Assembly: GCA_021296235.1 (NCBI GenBank)
Contig: JAGWAS010000017.1
Span: forward strand, 13,488 to 77,487
From: Paracoccaceae bacterium
GTDB lineage: Bacteria; Pseudomonadota; Alphaproteobacteria; Rhodobacterales; Rhodobacteraceae
DNA length: 64,000 nt
Reading direction: 5' to 3'
Numbering within the stretch: position 1 is the first letter of the stretch; each line of letters begins with the position of its first letter. Below are positions 1 through 8,179 of this stretch, piece by piece. Under the pieces are notes generated by a model. It saw only the letters and a list, made by a program, of their open reading frames with translations. It made no database searches and had not been told where the DNA came from. The translations under genes were made by a program, and so were the position numbers.

Positions 1-1129
1 CGGTATCAAGCGAAGAAATCAATTCATTGACCGTCATGTTGAATCCTGAGGCAATCCAGCACCTCTCCAGCATCCGCAGTGTGCTGCCAATTGCCTGGCC
101 TTCAAGGTAATCCGGAAGGTGCCAAGCCCTTACAGGAAACTCTTGAGCACTCCCTTCGCGAATTCTCTCTCGGAGATCAGCCGGTGGCACTGCATCCGCC
201 CGCGCCGCACACAGTATGGCGACATCAAGCCCTTCCTGCTCCCCGAACCTGTAGCCAAGTTCCTCGGCACTCAAATGAAGGTCAATTCCTGACAACAATC
301 GTCTTAACCTAGCCGCTGAGCGGCGGTCGAGCGTCATCAGATCAGTGTTTCCACCAATTGCTGCCAGCCTGCGCAGGGGATCTGGACCGACCTCAAAAAT
401 CCGCTCAAGATGTTCAATTCGCAGCAGAACGTCCGGTGATGCCCCGGGAAGAATTCGCTCCAGAAGTCCAGTCTCCGCCATGCTGCTGACGGATCGGCCG
501 GGCAAGGGAGCTCTGAGAATGTTCAGCAATTCGATGGTCGTCCTTTCCGCCGAAATGATCTCTATTCCGTCGGCAAATTCCGTAACTGCCTCCAACCCAT
601 CCGGATCAATGCCCGCTGCCGGATCTCCGAAATGGGCATGGAAGCGGAATAGGCGCAGCATGCCCCGAGGATTGCCGACGAAGCGGACCCGCCGTTTCAG
701 AAGGTCATCAAGGCCGCCGAGCGGGTCAATCAGCATCCCGTCAAATTCGGCATAAATTGCATTCATTGTGAAATCCCGCCTGGCGGCATCCTCTTCAATT
801 CTATCCGTGAAAGCGACACGCGCGTAACGCCCGTCGGTCTCAATGTCCCTTCTGAAACTTGTTACCGCAATTGATGTTCCTTCCCGGACTATCATGATCG
901 TTCCGAACTGAATGCCTTGCACACAGAGCTTGGCGTCCGTGCGGTCGAATACGGCCAACACTTTTTCCGGTCGGGCATCGGTCGCGACATCCAAATCCCC
1001 AACCGGAATCCCGAGAACCGTATTCCTGACCGCACCGCCGACGAAGAGTGCCCGGTGTCCGCAACCCAACAGGCGGTCGCAGATGAATGTCGCCGGAGCG
1101 GAGTCGGTCCAAGGCCCCTCTATCCGCAT
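1..1129 (-). CDS. cca: CCA tRNA nucleotidyltransferase (partial, runs off left edge)
   Basis: Adds or repairs the 3'-CCA end of tRNAs in the cytoplasm. The frame opens at the ATG in 1127-1129 and reads about 376 residues to the edge without a stop, close to the usual length of 380-420. The N-terminus has the class II polymerase-beta-type motif LFVGGAVRN followed by GDLDVATDA, whose Asp-x-Asp binds the metal, then RRDFTMNA and the arginine-rich MLRLFRFHAHF segment. The start lies inside the last codons of the upstream CoA pyrophosphatase gene (10 bp overlap), so it is the third gene of the hslO operon and probably translationally coupled. The C-terminal end lies outside the window. Confidence 0.93.
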   Translation of the reverse strand, partial: MRIEGPWTDSAPATFICDRLLGCGHRALFVGGAVRNTVLGIPVGDLDVATDARPEKVLAVFDRTDAKLCVQGIQFGTIMIVREGTSIAVTSFRRDIETDGRYARVAFTDRIEEDAARRDFTMNAIYAEFDGMLIDPLGGLDDLLKRRVRFVGNPRGMLRLFRFHAHFGDPAAGIDPDGLEAVTEFADGIEIISAERTTIELLNILRAPLPGRSVSSMAETGLLERILPGASPDVLLRIEHLERIFEVGPDPLRRLAAIGGNTDLMTLDRRSAARLRRLLSGIDLHLSAEELGYRFGEQEGLDVAILCAARADAVPPADLRERIREGSAQEFPVRAWHLPDYLEGQAIGSTLRMLERCWIASGFNMTVNELISSLDT

Positions 1130-1731
1130 GACCGGGAATACCGACTTGCCAACCCGTAGAGGATGCCTGCCGTCGCACCCCAGATGTACCGTTTGCCGTG
1201 CGTGATTGCGCGGTAATATCGGCGGGCTCCATTCCAGTGCCTCCACTCAATTCTGAAGTTTCGGGGTTCCATCAAATGGTTGAACGGCACCTCGAATATG
1301 TCCTCAACCTCCTCCTCCTGTGCCAAAAATCTGACATTCCGGTTCAGCAGCCCGACAAATGGTGTAATGCGAAATCCCGTCGCTGTCTCATGAACCGGGC
1401 ACTGGCCCAAAATTTCGACTGCAACTGGATCAAGGCCGATCTCTTCCCTTGCTTCCCGAAGCGCCGCATCCTGTGGACTGCCATCCCCCGGCTCAACTCT
1501 GCCACCGGGAAAGGAGATTTGACCCGCATGATGTTTCAAACCCGCCGAACGTTGCGTCAAGACCACATTTATCCCGCAATTGCGTCTGATCAGCGGAACA
1601 AGAACGCCAGCTTCGATCAACATGCCTGAGTTTTCGACCGGGAGTGAGCCATTGAGATCATGATCCGACGTGCCCGCACCCCTGTCGGCAAGGGCGAACC
1701 GAATTCGCCGGAACGGATCGTTATCTCTCAT
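1120..1731 (-). CDS. CoA pyrophosphatase, NUDIX family (NudL-like)
   Basis: 203-residue NUDIX hydrolase, expected to cleave coenzyme A or its derivatives to phosphopantetheine and 3',5'-ADP. The UPF0035-type signature of CoA-specific NUDIX proteins (LTQRS, then HHAGQISFPGG) runs directly into the NUDIX box with its REAREEIGL core carrying the catalytic glutamates. The start ATG overlaps the stop of hslO as ATGA, and the end overlaps cca by 10 bp, which indicates a tightly coupled operon. Substrate is inferred from the subfamily signature. Confidence 0.9.
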   Translation of the reverse strand: MRDNDPFRRIRFALADRGAGTSDHDLNGSLPVENSGMLIEAGVLVPLIRRNCGINVVLTQRSAGLKHHAGQISFPGGRVEPGDGSPQDAALREAREEIGLDPVAVEILGQCPVHETATGFRITPFVGLLNRNVRFLAQEEEVEDIFEVPFNHLMEPRNFRIEWRHWNGARRYYRAITHGKRYIWGATAGILYGLASRYSRSCG

Positions 1732-2693
1732 CCGGCCGCTGCCTCAAATCCCAACTCGGAGGGATCCAGCTCATAGTGCGCCCCACAGAACTGACAGTCG
1801 GCGACAACCAGGTTTTGTTTTGTGGTCATGCGTGCAATGTCCTTGGCGGAATAGATCGACATGCTTGTGCGAACCCGCTCCGCCGAGCAGGTGCAGCCGA
1901 ATTCGACCGGCTGGCAATCGGCGACCATAGGCAGGTCGTCGTGAAAAAGGCGGTATAAAAGATCCGACGGCGATGGTTCCGGTCCAAGCAGTTCGTCACC
2001 GTCAATCGTTGAAAATATTGCACGGGCCTTTGTCCAATCCTCATCGCGGTCAACCTGCTGCCCGCCTTCGATCGGCCTTTCGCGACCTTTGCGGATGCCG
2101 GATGCCGGCGCCATTCGCTGAATCATGATCCCACCGGCCTGCCGGGAGCGCATTCCATTGCCTGACGCCCAACCTGTCGCAACGGACACTCGGGTCGGAA
2201 TTTGCTCCGACCTGCGAAAATACTCCTCCGCACATTCCGAGAGCGACTTGCCGGAAAGCGGTGTCAAGCCCTTGAACGGCTCGCGCCCGTCGCCCTTGTC
2301 AATCAGCATGGCCAGATATCCCTGCGAGCCGGCGGAAACCAAATTGCCCCCGAAGGATTTCAGTTCCTCGTGCCGAAAACTCGCATACGCCCGCACCTTT
2401 GCAGCTTCACCTTCCGTCTCCGGAGCCAGATAATCGGCTGCAGCCAAACGGAGCGGTCCATCACTCCTGAACTGAATCGAGAATTTCCATCCAAAATTGA
2501 CCAACTGACCGATCAACGCAGTGAGCACGACCGCCTCGGCAATGACTGAATTGATCGCTTCAGGATAGTTGTGCCGTTCCAGGAGGTCGTCCATTACCCC
2601 GGACAGGCGCACGATTCGTCCCCTCACCGGCGATTCCTGCAAATGAAATGGGAAGATTGCGTCCTCGTTGCAATCCCAACTGAAACTCGACAT
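1728..2693 (-). CDS. hslO: Hsp33 redox-regulated chaperone
   Basis: Cytoplasmic holdase activated by oxidative and heat stress. The open frame extends upstream, but the ATG at 2691-2693 (321 aa) is preferred: it follows a GGAGA about 12 bases upstream and gives the usual Hsp33 length. The C-terminal zinc switch is visible as CTC and CQFC with 30 residues between, the CxC-x27-32-CxxC spacing needed to bind zinc and sense oxidation. It is first in the operon with CoA pyrophosphatase and cca, and is divergent from the NUDIX gene at 2776, with 82 bp between for both promoters. Confidence 0.93.
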   Translation of the reverse strand: MSSFSWDCNEDAIFPFHLQESPVRGRIVRLSGVMDDLLERHNYPEAINSVIAEAVVLTALIGQLVNFGWKFSIQFRSDGPLRLAAADYLAPETEGEAAKVRAYASFRHEELKSFGGNLVSAGSQGYLAMLIDKGDGREPFKGLTPLSGKSLSECAEEYFRRSEQIPTRVSVATGWASGNGMRSRQAGGIMIQRMAPASGIRKGRERPIEGGQQVDRDEDWTKARAIFSTIDGDELLGPEPSPSDLLYRLFHDDLPMVADCQPVEFGCTCSAERVRTSMSIYSAKDIARMTTKQNLVVADCQFCGAHYELDPSELGFEAAAG

Positions 2694-2775
2694 TGTCTTG
2701 ATCAGTCTCCGCAAAATTCGGGCCGACAACCGGATCGACAGCAAGGGGTCAAACCGATGCGGCGCGTGACATAGC

Positions 2776-3381
2776 ATGATACCCCGTTTCGATGAACCCG
2801 TTTGCCACTCGGTCCGGTATCGGGAGCGACAGGGAACATATGCGATCATCCCGCACGGCGGCTTGGTTCTGCTGACCCACCAGCTTGAGCCGAAACCGGA
2901 ATATCAGTTGCCCGGCGGTGGAGTCGACAGCGGTGAGTTTCCCTTGGCTGCGCTCATTCGCGAAACCTTGGAGGAGACCGGCTGGAAAATCCAGGTTGTG
3001 AGCCGGTTCGGCGCATACAGAAGATTTGCCTTCTTGCCGGATTACGGCATTTGGGCGCGCAAGACCTGCCGCATATATCTGGCCCGACCGAATATGCATG
3101 CCGGTCCACCGCTGGAGGAATCCCACTCGGCAGTTTGGGCAACTCCCACCCGCGCCATCGAAATCCTGAGCAATGAGGGGGACCGAGCAATGATGCAACG
3201 TTTCATTCATGGACTTGAGCGCGGATCCTTTGTTCCTGGATTTCACCTGCCGGTGCGAAAGGGCAAGAGTCACTTGGCAAATCCTCTCAGAAAGCTGCAT
3301 TGTGGTGCAGTGGCGGCAAATCGGGATTTCTGCCGTGCCGGCATGAAATCAAGATCGACGGAAATTGTGTTCAAGTTTTGA
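2776..3381 (+). CDS. NUDIX hydrolase of unknown substrate
   Basis: 201 aa. A complete NUDIX box is visible (PGGGVDSGEF, then RETLEETGW) with the REx2EE glutamates. The N-terminal half has the usual strand-rich lead (YAIIPHGGLVLLTHQ). The C-terminal 60 residues beyond the NUDIX fold are basic and have no motif I recognise. ADP-ribose or a nucleotide sugar are typical substrates for such proteins, but nothing here decides. The stop lies 13 bp before the start of the BKACE gene, so the two may be co-transcribed. Confidence 0.75.
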   Translation: MIPRFDEPVCHSVRYRERQGTYAIIPHGGLVLLTHQLEPKPEYQLPGGGVDSGEFPLAALIRETLEETGWKIQVVSRFGAYRRFAFLPDYGIWARKTCRIYLARPNMHAGPPLEESHSAVWATPTRAIEILSNEGDRAMMQRFIHGLERGSFVPGFHLPVRKGKSHLANPLRKLHCGAVAANRDFCRAGMKSRSTEIVFKF

Positions 3382-3394
3382 AAGTGAGGCAAAA

Positions 3395-4324
3395 TTGGCA
3401 AAATCGGTAATCATCACCTGCGCAGTCACCGGAGGAATCCATACCCCGACCATGTCACCGCACCTGCCGGTTTCACCTGCGGAAATCGCCACCTCGGCCG
3501 TTGAGGCTTCGGAGGCAGGGGCAGCAATCGTGCACCTGCATGCACGCAATCCACAATCCGGCAAGCCGGATCCGAGTCCGGAGACGTTCATGAAGTTCCT
3601 GCCGCAAATCAAGCAGGGCTGTTCCTCGGTGATGAACATATCCACGGGCGGAGGACTTGGCATGACCCGGGAAGAGCGCATCCGCGCTGCGATGGCCGCC
3701 GGTCCGGAGATGGCATCACTGAATGTTGGTTCAATGAACTTCGGACTGTTTCCGGCCCTCGACAAATTCAGCGAATGGAAGCACTCATGGGAACCCGAAT
3801 ATCTTGAGATGACCCGGGATTTCATATTCCGCAATACATTCAAAGATATCGAATTCATCCTCAAGGAACTCTCGGGGACGCATGGCACGCGTTTCGAGTT
3901 CGAATGTTATGATCTGGGCCACCTTTACAATCTGGCATGGGTCATGGATCAGAATTGGCTTGAGCCTCCATTCTTTGTTCAGATGGTATTTGGCGTGCTC
4001 GGAGGCGCTGGTGCAGAGCTGGACAATCTGGTTCACATGAACAGGGTGGCCGAGAGGCTTTTCGGCGACAGCTATGAATGGTCGGTGCTGGCAGCCGGAC
4101 GCAATCAGATGCCGTTCGCCACGACAGCGGCCATGCTTGGCGGAAATCTGAGGGTGGGTCTTGAGGACAGCCTTTATGCCGGACCCGGAAGGTTGGCGGA
4201 ATCGAATGCACAGCAGGTCAGGCAGATCAGGACAATAGTCGAAGGGTTGGGAATGCAGATTGCCGAGCCGGATGAGGCACGCAGGCGATTGGCCCTCAAG
4301 GGTGGGGATCAGGTGGCATTCTGA
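3395..4324 (+). CDS. cdhC: BKACE-family beta-keto acid cleavage enzyme, probably dehydrocarnitine cleavage
   Basis: 309 aa from a TTG at 3395, chosen because GTGAGG lies 5 bases upstream; a TTG at 3365 would add 10 residues and overlap the NUDIX gene. BKACE (DUF849) enzymes are zinc enzymes that swap a beta-keto acid and acetyl-CoA for acetoacetate and a CoA ester. Family features seen: ITCAVTGG near the start, VHLHARNP with two metal-binding histidines, STGGG, and the LGGNLRVGLEDSLY block near residue 255. The next gene is an L-carnitine dehydrogenase, so conversion of 3-dehydrocarnitine to betainyl-CoA, as by Pseudomonas CdhC, is the likeliest reaction. The substrate is inferred from context. 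Confidence 0.82.
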   Translation: MAKSVIITCAVTGGIHTPTMSPHLPVSPAEIATSAVEASEAGAAIVHLHARNPQSGKPDPSPETFMKFLPQIKQGCSSVMNISTGGGLGMTREERIRAAMAAGPEMASLNVGSMNFGLFPALDKFSEWKHSWEPEYLEMTRDFIFRNTFKDIEFILKELSGTHGTRFEFECYDLGHLYNLAWVMDQNWLEPPFFVQMVFGVLGGAGAELDNLVHMNRVAERLFGDSYEWSVLAAGRNQMPFATTAAMLGGNLRVGLEDSLYAGPGRLAESNAQQVRQIRTIVEGLGMQIAEPDEARRRLALKGGDQVAF

Positions 4325-4445
4325 CTGTCCGTATTGCTGTTCGGTTCCTGATGCATCCACAATGGAACCGCGCCACCGGCCACCTCTGCCCGAAGGAGGC
4401 AATCTGGCCAATCTCATTTCGATTGATTGATCTGGAGGTATGCAA

Positions 4446-5516
4446 ATGAAGAAGCTGGGACATGTCGCCGTTCTCGGAACCGGGGTGATTGGCGCAAGTT
4501 GGGCGGCACTGTTCCTGGCTGCCGGCAAGCGCGTTGTGGTGCACGACCCTGACAATCGGTCCATGGATCGCCTGAACGCGTTCGTAGCGAGGGTGTGGCC
4601 AGATCTCCGGGAATTGGACATTTTCTCCAGCCGGACACCGGGCAAGATTGAATTCGGCGGAAGTGCAGTTGAAGCGGTGGAAGGGGCGGATTTTATTCAG
4701 GAGAGCGTCCCTGAAAAACTTGAGGTCAAACATCGGCTCTATGCGGAGATAGAACCTTATCTTGGTCAGGAAACCGTATTGGCCTCTTCGGCATCCGGAT
4801 TGATGCTTTCGGAACTTCAGGAGGCTTGGACGGACCCCTCTCGGATTGTGCTTGGGCACCCCTTCAACCCACCGCACCTGATTCCTTTGGTGGAGGTGTT
4901 CGGCAACGAACGGACCGGCAAGGGTGTGGTTGAGGCGACTGAGACATTCTATGCCTCAATTGGAAAGACAACCATCCGACTTCGGCGCGAAGTTCCTGGC
5001 CACATCGCAAACCGAATGCAGGCGGCAATCTGGCGGGAGGCAATTCATCTCGCAAGGGAGGGAGTGGCAAGTGTCGAAGACATCGACAGGGCGATTTCCG
5101 CCGGACCGGGTCTTCGCTGGGCCGTCATGGGACCAACCACATTGTTTCATCTTGCTGGCGGAGAAGGCGGCATTGGCGAATTCTGCAACCGCTACGGCCC
5201 GAGTTTCCAAAGGTGGTGGAAAGATCTTGGAAATCCGGAGTTCGACGACGAAACGAAACGGATTGTGGTAGAGGGACTCCAAGCCGCCCGAAACCCAAAT
5301 GCAATTGAAGAGCTTGCCGATGAACGCGACCGAAAATTGCTGGCGACGCTGTCCGAACGAAGAGTAACCCGAATCCAGGTCAGGTGTGGACCTAGAAATC
5401 ACCCTCATCGCATCCTTCACGACGGGACTGCAAATCCAATGCTGCTGCACCCGCCGGAACATCCCGCAGCGACGCCACCGAAATTGGCAAAATTGAAAAT
5501 GCGGGCACTGTTGTGA
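4446..5516 (+). CDS. cdhA: L-carnitine dehydrogenase-like 3-hydroxyacyl-CoA dehydrogenase family protein with abnormal C-terminus
   Basis: 356 aa from the ATG at 4446; GGAGG ends 7 bases before it, whereas the ATG at 4440 is too close. Oxidises L-carnitine to 3-dehydrocarnitine with NAD+ if the assignment is right. Seen: Rossmann motif VAVLGTGVIGASW, then SSASG, GHPFNPPHLIPLVE and VPGHIANRM. Homologues usually end near 320 residues, which here is about LATLSERR; the last ~45 residues are proline- and histidine-rich, unlike the family, and end inside the direct repeat starting near 5490. The original 3' end seems to have been replaced when the downstream island formed. A CdhB-type thioesterase gene, often adjacent, is absent. 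Confidence 0.8.
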   Translation: MKKLGHVAVLGTGVIGASWAALFLAAGKRVVVHDPDNRSMDRLNAFVARVWPDLRELDIFSSRTPGKIEFGGSAVEAVEGADFIQESVPEKLEVKHRLYAEIEPYLGQETVLASSASGLMLSELQEAWTDPSRIVLGHPFNPPHLIPLVEVFGNERTGKGVVEATETFYASIGKTTIRLRREVPGHIANRMQAAIWREAIHLAREGVASVEDIDRAISAGPGLRWAVMGPTTLFHLAGGEGGIGEFCNRYGPSFQRWWKDLGNPEFDDETKRIVVEGLQAARNPNAIEELADERDRKLLATLSERRVTRIQVRCGPRNHPHRILHDGTANPMLLHPPEHPAATPPKLAKLKMRALL

Positions 5517-5720
5517 GTCAAATTCACGACCGGCAGTGGTTGGCAGGGTGCAACCGCTCCCGAATGCCAGTGCAGGCCGATATGAATAGAGAGCCGTCCA
5601 CGGTACATGATATGCAAACAGGCGCCGTGTCTTCGTCATTGCAAGCCTTCCGATTAAATTTTGGCTGTGCGGCAAAATTCAGCGAATGGACCGCCGACCT
5701 GGACATTGGGAATCAGAATT
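5490..5720. repeat. Left copy of a ~230 bp direct repeat
   Basis: Same orientation and order as 12408-12641. Long matching blocks include GCAGGGTGCAACCGCTCC, GAATGCCAGTGCAG, AGAGCCGTCCACG, CAGGCGCCGTGTCTT and TTCAGCGAATGGACCGCC. By eye the copies agree at roughly four of five bases or better, with small substitutions. No intact reading frame is shared, so a relic of an insertion sequence or a non-coding boundary repeat is possible. It also contains the last codons of the cdhA frame. Confidence 0.8.
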
Positions 5721-6266
5721 CACAGCCAAATGGCCAATGCACTGAGCTTGACAGTCGGGATTGCCGACTGCCGCAGCCCCAATCTGGCGGCAATGCGGTC
5801 GTCGAAGCGTGGGTTTTCCGGTCATGTGCCGTGGATTGTCGCCGGTCAAATCAAGCAAGTAACCCCGATCTGAGAGGTTTCATCACGCACCTGATCCTGG
5901 TCTTGGTGGCCGTCATCGCTTTCACGGCGGTTCAACTTCACACCGCGCCCCTTCCCTCCTGCACGCCTCCAGCTTTGATCATTTCTTATCGAAGAACCGG
6001 CGCAATCCGTCCAAATCCTGAAGCTCTGAACGGCTCATCCCATTTGATGGCGGCCAGCCGATCCCGGCGGTGCGCGCTCGGCCAGGAAAACGCGAAACCG
6101 TCCCGATCAAGCTTTCCGTTGCAACTGCGATCTCGGCGATCGGCAGCCCGTCATGGCAACAACAAGCGACATGCCTTTTGGAGCGGTCCGACTTCGGCCG
6201 CGGACGGTTTTCGTGGGCATGGACACTGCCGGTTCCGGGAGGGTTCCGGAGGTGGCAGGTAGCAGC
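5721..6266. other. Gene-free stretch
   Basis: No convincing gene is seen. A forward open frame crosses it but has no recognisable features and no coding look. The minus strand carries short, low-complexity frames downstream of the ccdB leader repeat, possibly the eroded body of another secreted-toxin cassette; I cannot identify it. Confidence 0.4.
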
Positions 6267-6316
6267 GCCACGTGTGGGAAGCCGCAAGGGAATGGCTGCA
6301 AATGGAGAATGCGCAA
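6267..6316. repeat. Cassette leader repeat, copy A (downstream of ccdB)
   Basis: About 50 bp immediately downstream of ccdB on the minus strand that matches the sequence after the broken ccdB at 7556-7605, for instance GTGGGAAGCCGCAAGGG against TTGGGAAGTTGTAAGGG. The similarity continues into the two ccdB genes themselves. Unlike copies B and C it no longer leads into a readable signal peptide. Confidence 0.7.
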
Positions 6317-6616
6317 TCAAACGCCGGTCAGCACCATATCAAGCGCACTGGCAACCTCGGTGTCATACTGCACAAGACTGGCAACGGGCACTTTCAGGAT
6401 GGATACCGGAACCGCGGACAGGAACTGCGTGACCATCACATGGCGCCCAGATTGGAATTCAAACACGGGATTGAGCCGCGTGGCCGGAGGTGGCGCTGTG
6501 CTGATCGGCATGAGTGGCACCACAAGGCGCGTATTCAGGCTGTCCAGCAGATCGGCCTGCACATCAAGCAGGTAGCCTGCACCGTCGGGGCTGGCATAGA
6601 CGTCATATCGCGCCAT
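6317..6616 (-). CDS. ccdB: CcdB-type toxin
   Basis: 99 aa, the usual CcdB length (about 100). CcdB poisons DNA gyrase. The protein starts MARYDVYASPDG and contains the family core DVQADLLDSLNTRLVVPLMP and a conserved VPVSILKVPVASL stretch. The C-terminus reads LTGV, while the plasmid F toxin ends Trp-Gly-Ile, residues needed for gyrase killing, so activity is not certain. Its ATG overlaps the ccdA stop as TGATG, which gives translational coupling. A damaged near-copy lies at 7606-7878. Confidence 0.88.
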   Translation of the reverse strand: MARYDVYASPDGAGYLLDVQADLLDSLNTRLVVPLMPISTAPPPATRLNPVFEFQSGRHVMVTQFLSAVPVSILKVPVASLVQYDTEVASALDMVLTGV

Positions 6617-6852
6617 CAGAAGAGTCGGTATTTTTCCAGAGGCAGGCCTTTTTCCTCGACCCAATGGTTCGATGCCTCAAGTGCTTTTGCACTCTCACGC
6701 TTCCATGCAGCAGCCTTTGCGTCCCTGACCGCACGACGCAAACCCGCCTCTGCAGCTTGGGAAAGGTTCACACCAAATGATCGGGCCTCAGACAAAAGCC
6801 CCTGATCCAGCGTCAGATTCGTTGGTTTCTTGGGAGCGGACTGTGCTTGCAT
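6616..6852 (-). CDS. ccdA: CcdA-type antitoxin
   Basis: 78 aa. The N-terminal third (KPTNLTLDQGLLSEARSFGV) is a ribbon-helix-helix DNA-binding segment and the C-terminal part (WKRESAKALEASNHWVEEKG) the toxin-binding tail typical of CcdA, including the NHWVEEKGLPL ending. The ATG at 6850-6852 has AAGGTGA 4 bases upstream. The frame continues further upstream without a stop into a decayed toxin, but homology and ribosome-binding site support this start. It should neutralise CcdB and repress the operon through the palindrome just upstream. Confidence 0.9.
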   Translation of the reverse strand: MQAQSAPKKPTNLTLDQGLLSEARSFGVNLSQAAEAGLRRAVRDAKAAAWKRESAKALEASNHWVEEKGLPLEKYRLF

Positions 6853-6867
6853 CAGATCACCTTTTTC

Positions 6868-6888
6868 ATGCGCATAATATATGCGCAT
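6868..6888 (-). promoter_or_regulatory. Probable ccdAB promoter-operator
   Basis: Two copies of the self-palindromic octamer ATGCGCAT are separated by the 5 bp AATAT, 15 bp upstream of the ccdA start. On the coding strand the spacer provides a TATATT or ATATTA -10-like element between the half-sites. A CcdA ribbon-helix-helix dimer bound here would cover the promoter, as in known autoregulated toxin-antitoxin operons. The repeat is seen directly; the role is inferred. Confidence 0.65.
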
Positions 6889-6889
6889 A

Positions 6890-7533
6890 TGGTTGCAGAT
6901 CAATCCCCATTCTCCAGCACCTCGCCGGCTCCGGTAGTCCTTGCCATTTTTGTAGGACGAGTGAGTGTACGTAGGGCTTGATGACCTGGTTACCCGCTGC
7001 CGAGTTGCACCAATGTCGACGACTGTAAGCCCGTTTTCTTGAGCATACCCAACTATGTCAGCTTTTGCGTGACTTCCTCTGGGCCCACGCACCAAAATCT
7101 CACCGTCATTCAAACCAACATCAGATCGCAAGTAACCATTGGGTTCTGACGCACCCACCGAAGTTTCTCTGTTTCCGGCTGCGCCACCAACAACGGCGAC
7201 ACCCGTTGGAATCCTGCCACGTGAATTTTCGGGTATTTGTTATGTGGGTTCGTCAATCCAACCGCCAACAACCTGTTAAGGATTGTCGAACAGGTCTCCT
7301 GCTCTATTTGGGGCATTACAACACTCCGGCGCCACTTTGGCGAAATGGTCAAAATCCTCCAGTGCAATCAGAGGGTTGTCGTCCGCAACCCCATGAACAA
7401 CCGGCCCAAAAAGCTGATATCCCCCCGACGTCAGGTTCTGGGATGGGTTCCCAAACCCCAGCAACAAGGCTGACAGTGCCAGCATCACCGCAGGGAACGG
7501 AACCAGCATCAGGGTTTGAAGCCGACGGGTCAT
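6890..7533 (-). pseudogene. Decayed secreted polymorphic toxin, deaminase-like domain
   Basis: Begins at the ATG in 7531-7533 with a clear signal peptide (MTRRLQT, then a run of Leu/Ala/Val to about residue 25) and a constant region ending DFDHFAKVAPECCNAPN. In-frame stops follow at 7276-7278 and 7240-7242. The same frame then reads on through a segment with GEILVRGPRGSHAKAD and VVDIGATR, which resembles the His-Ala-Glu helix and following strand of nucleic-acid deaminase toxins; the Glu is Lys here and the expected Cys-x-x-Cys is missing. The frame runs without its own stop into ccdA. The deaminase link is a motif-level guess. Confidence 0.6.
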
Positions 7534-7605
7534 GATCCAGTGATAAACCGGATACGCCACGTTTGGGAAGTTGTAAGGGATGGGCTGCTAAAGGAGAATG
7601 CGCAA
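7513..7605. repeat. Cassette leader repeat, copy B
   Basis: Lies between the broken ccdB and the signal peptide of the decayed toxin. It matches copy C (9436-9525) over the whole stretch, including GGTTTGAAG and GGCTGCTAAAG and the first codons of the signal peptide, and matches copy A (6267-6316) over its right half. Same distance and order relative to an upstream toxin gene and a downstream signal peptide as in copy C. Confidence 0.75.
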
Positions 7606-7878
7606 TCAAACGCCGGTCAGTACAATATAAAGCGCACTCGCAACCTTGGTGTCATGCTGCACAATAATGGCAACGGGCGCTTTCAGGACGGACACTTGTA
7701 CCGATGACAGGAACTGCGTGACCATCACATAGCAACCAGATTGGATATCAAATGCAGGATTGAGCCGCGTGGCCGGAGGCGGTGCCATGCTGATTGGTAT
7801 GAGTGGCACCACAAAGCGCGTATTCAGGTTGTCCAGCAGGTCGGCCTGTTGTGCGACTACAAGACGAAAACCCTGCAT
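7606..7878 (-). pseudogene. Second CcdB-like gene with lost N-terminus
   Basis: The 90-residue frame matches ccdB at 6317-6616 from the QADLLD motif to the LTGV end, with roughly three in four residues the same. The first ~20 residues of the toxin (MARYDVYAS and the following strand) are replaced by unrelated MQGFRLVVA; the DNA similarity breaks near 7849. No CcdA gene precedes it. A truncated duplicate is the simplest reading, but a shortened expressed protein cannot be excluded. Confidence 0.75.
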
Positions 7879-8179
7879 TTTCTTTGCGATCGTGTTGCGG
7901 TGATCGGGAGAACCCCGATCTCCGTTTCTCGGGTTTCGGCTCTCCGCAATTTCTTACCCTGTGGTGATTTTGCATGCAGGGGGGAAGTGCTGCCTGCACG
8001 ATCTACAGCGCCGAACGGCATAGTTGTGGCCCTGCGGACATCCCGGAAAGAACGCAGCCACGAGGGCGCTGGAGCCGAAACAGCAGAAGAGAAAAAACAG
8101 ACAAGGGCCCAAGGCCGACGTTTCGTTCCCTACCGGAGAAGAAGAAGGCGGGGAGTGATCAGGCTGCGGTCTGCTTGTC
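7879..8179. other. Gene-free stretch between immunity gene and broken ccdB
   Basis: No supported gene on either strand. This is where a ccdA partner and promoter for the broken ccdB would be expected, and no CcdA-like peptide is visible. A polypurine-rich stretch (AGAGAAAAAACAGACAAGGG) lies near 8090-8110. Confidence 0.4.

Noticed and set aside
3785-4645. A 286-residue reverse frame over the BKACE/cdhA genes
   Set aside because: Antisense to two genes with clear family motifs and without a ribosome-binding site.
5513-6262. A 249-residue forward frame right of cdhA
   Set aside because: No motif, erratic composition, starts inside the direct repeat and crosses the leader side of the ccdB cassette; it looks like a chance frame.
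6616-7158. Long version of CcdA with ~100 extra N-terminal residues
   Set aside because: The extra part is the in-frame remnant of the decayed secreted toxin; CcdA homology, operator and ribosome-binding site all point to the ATG at 6850-6852.
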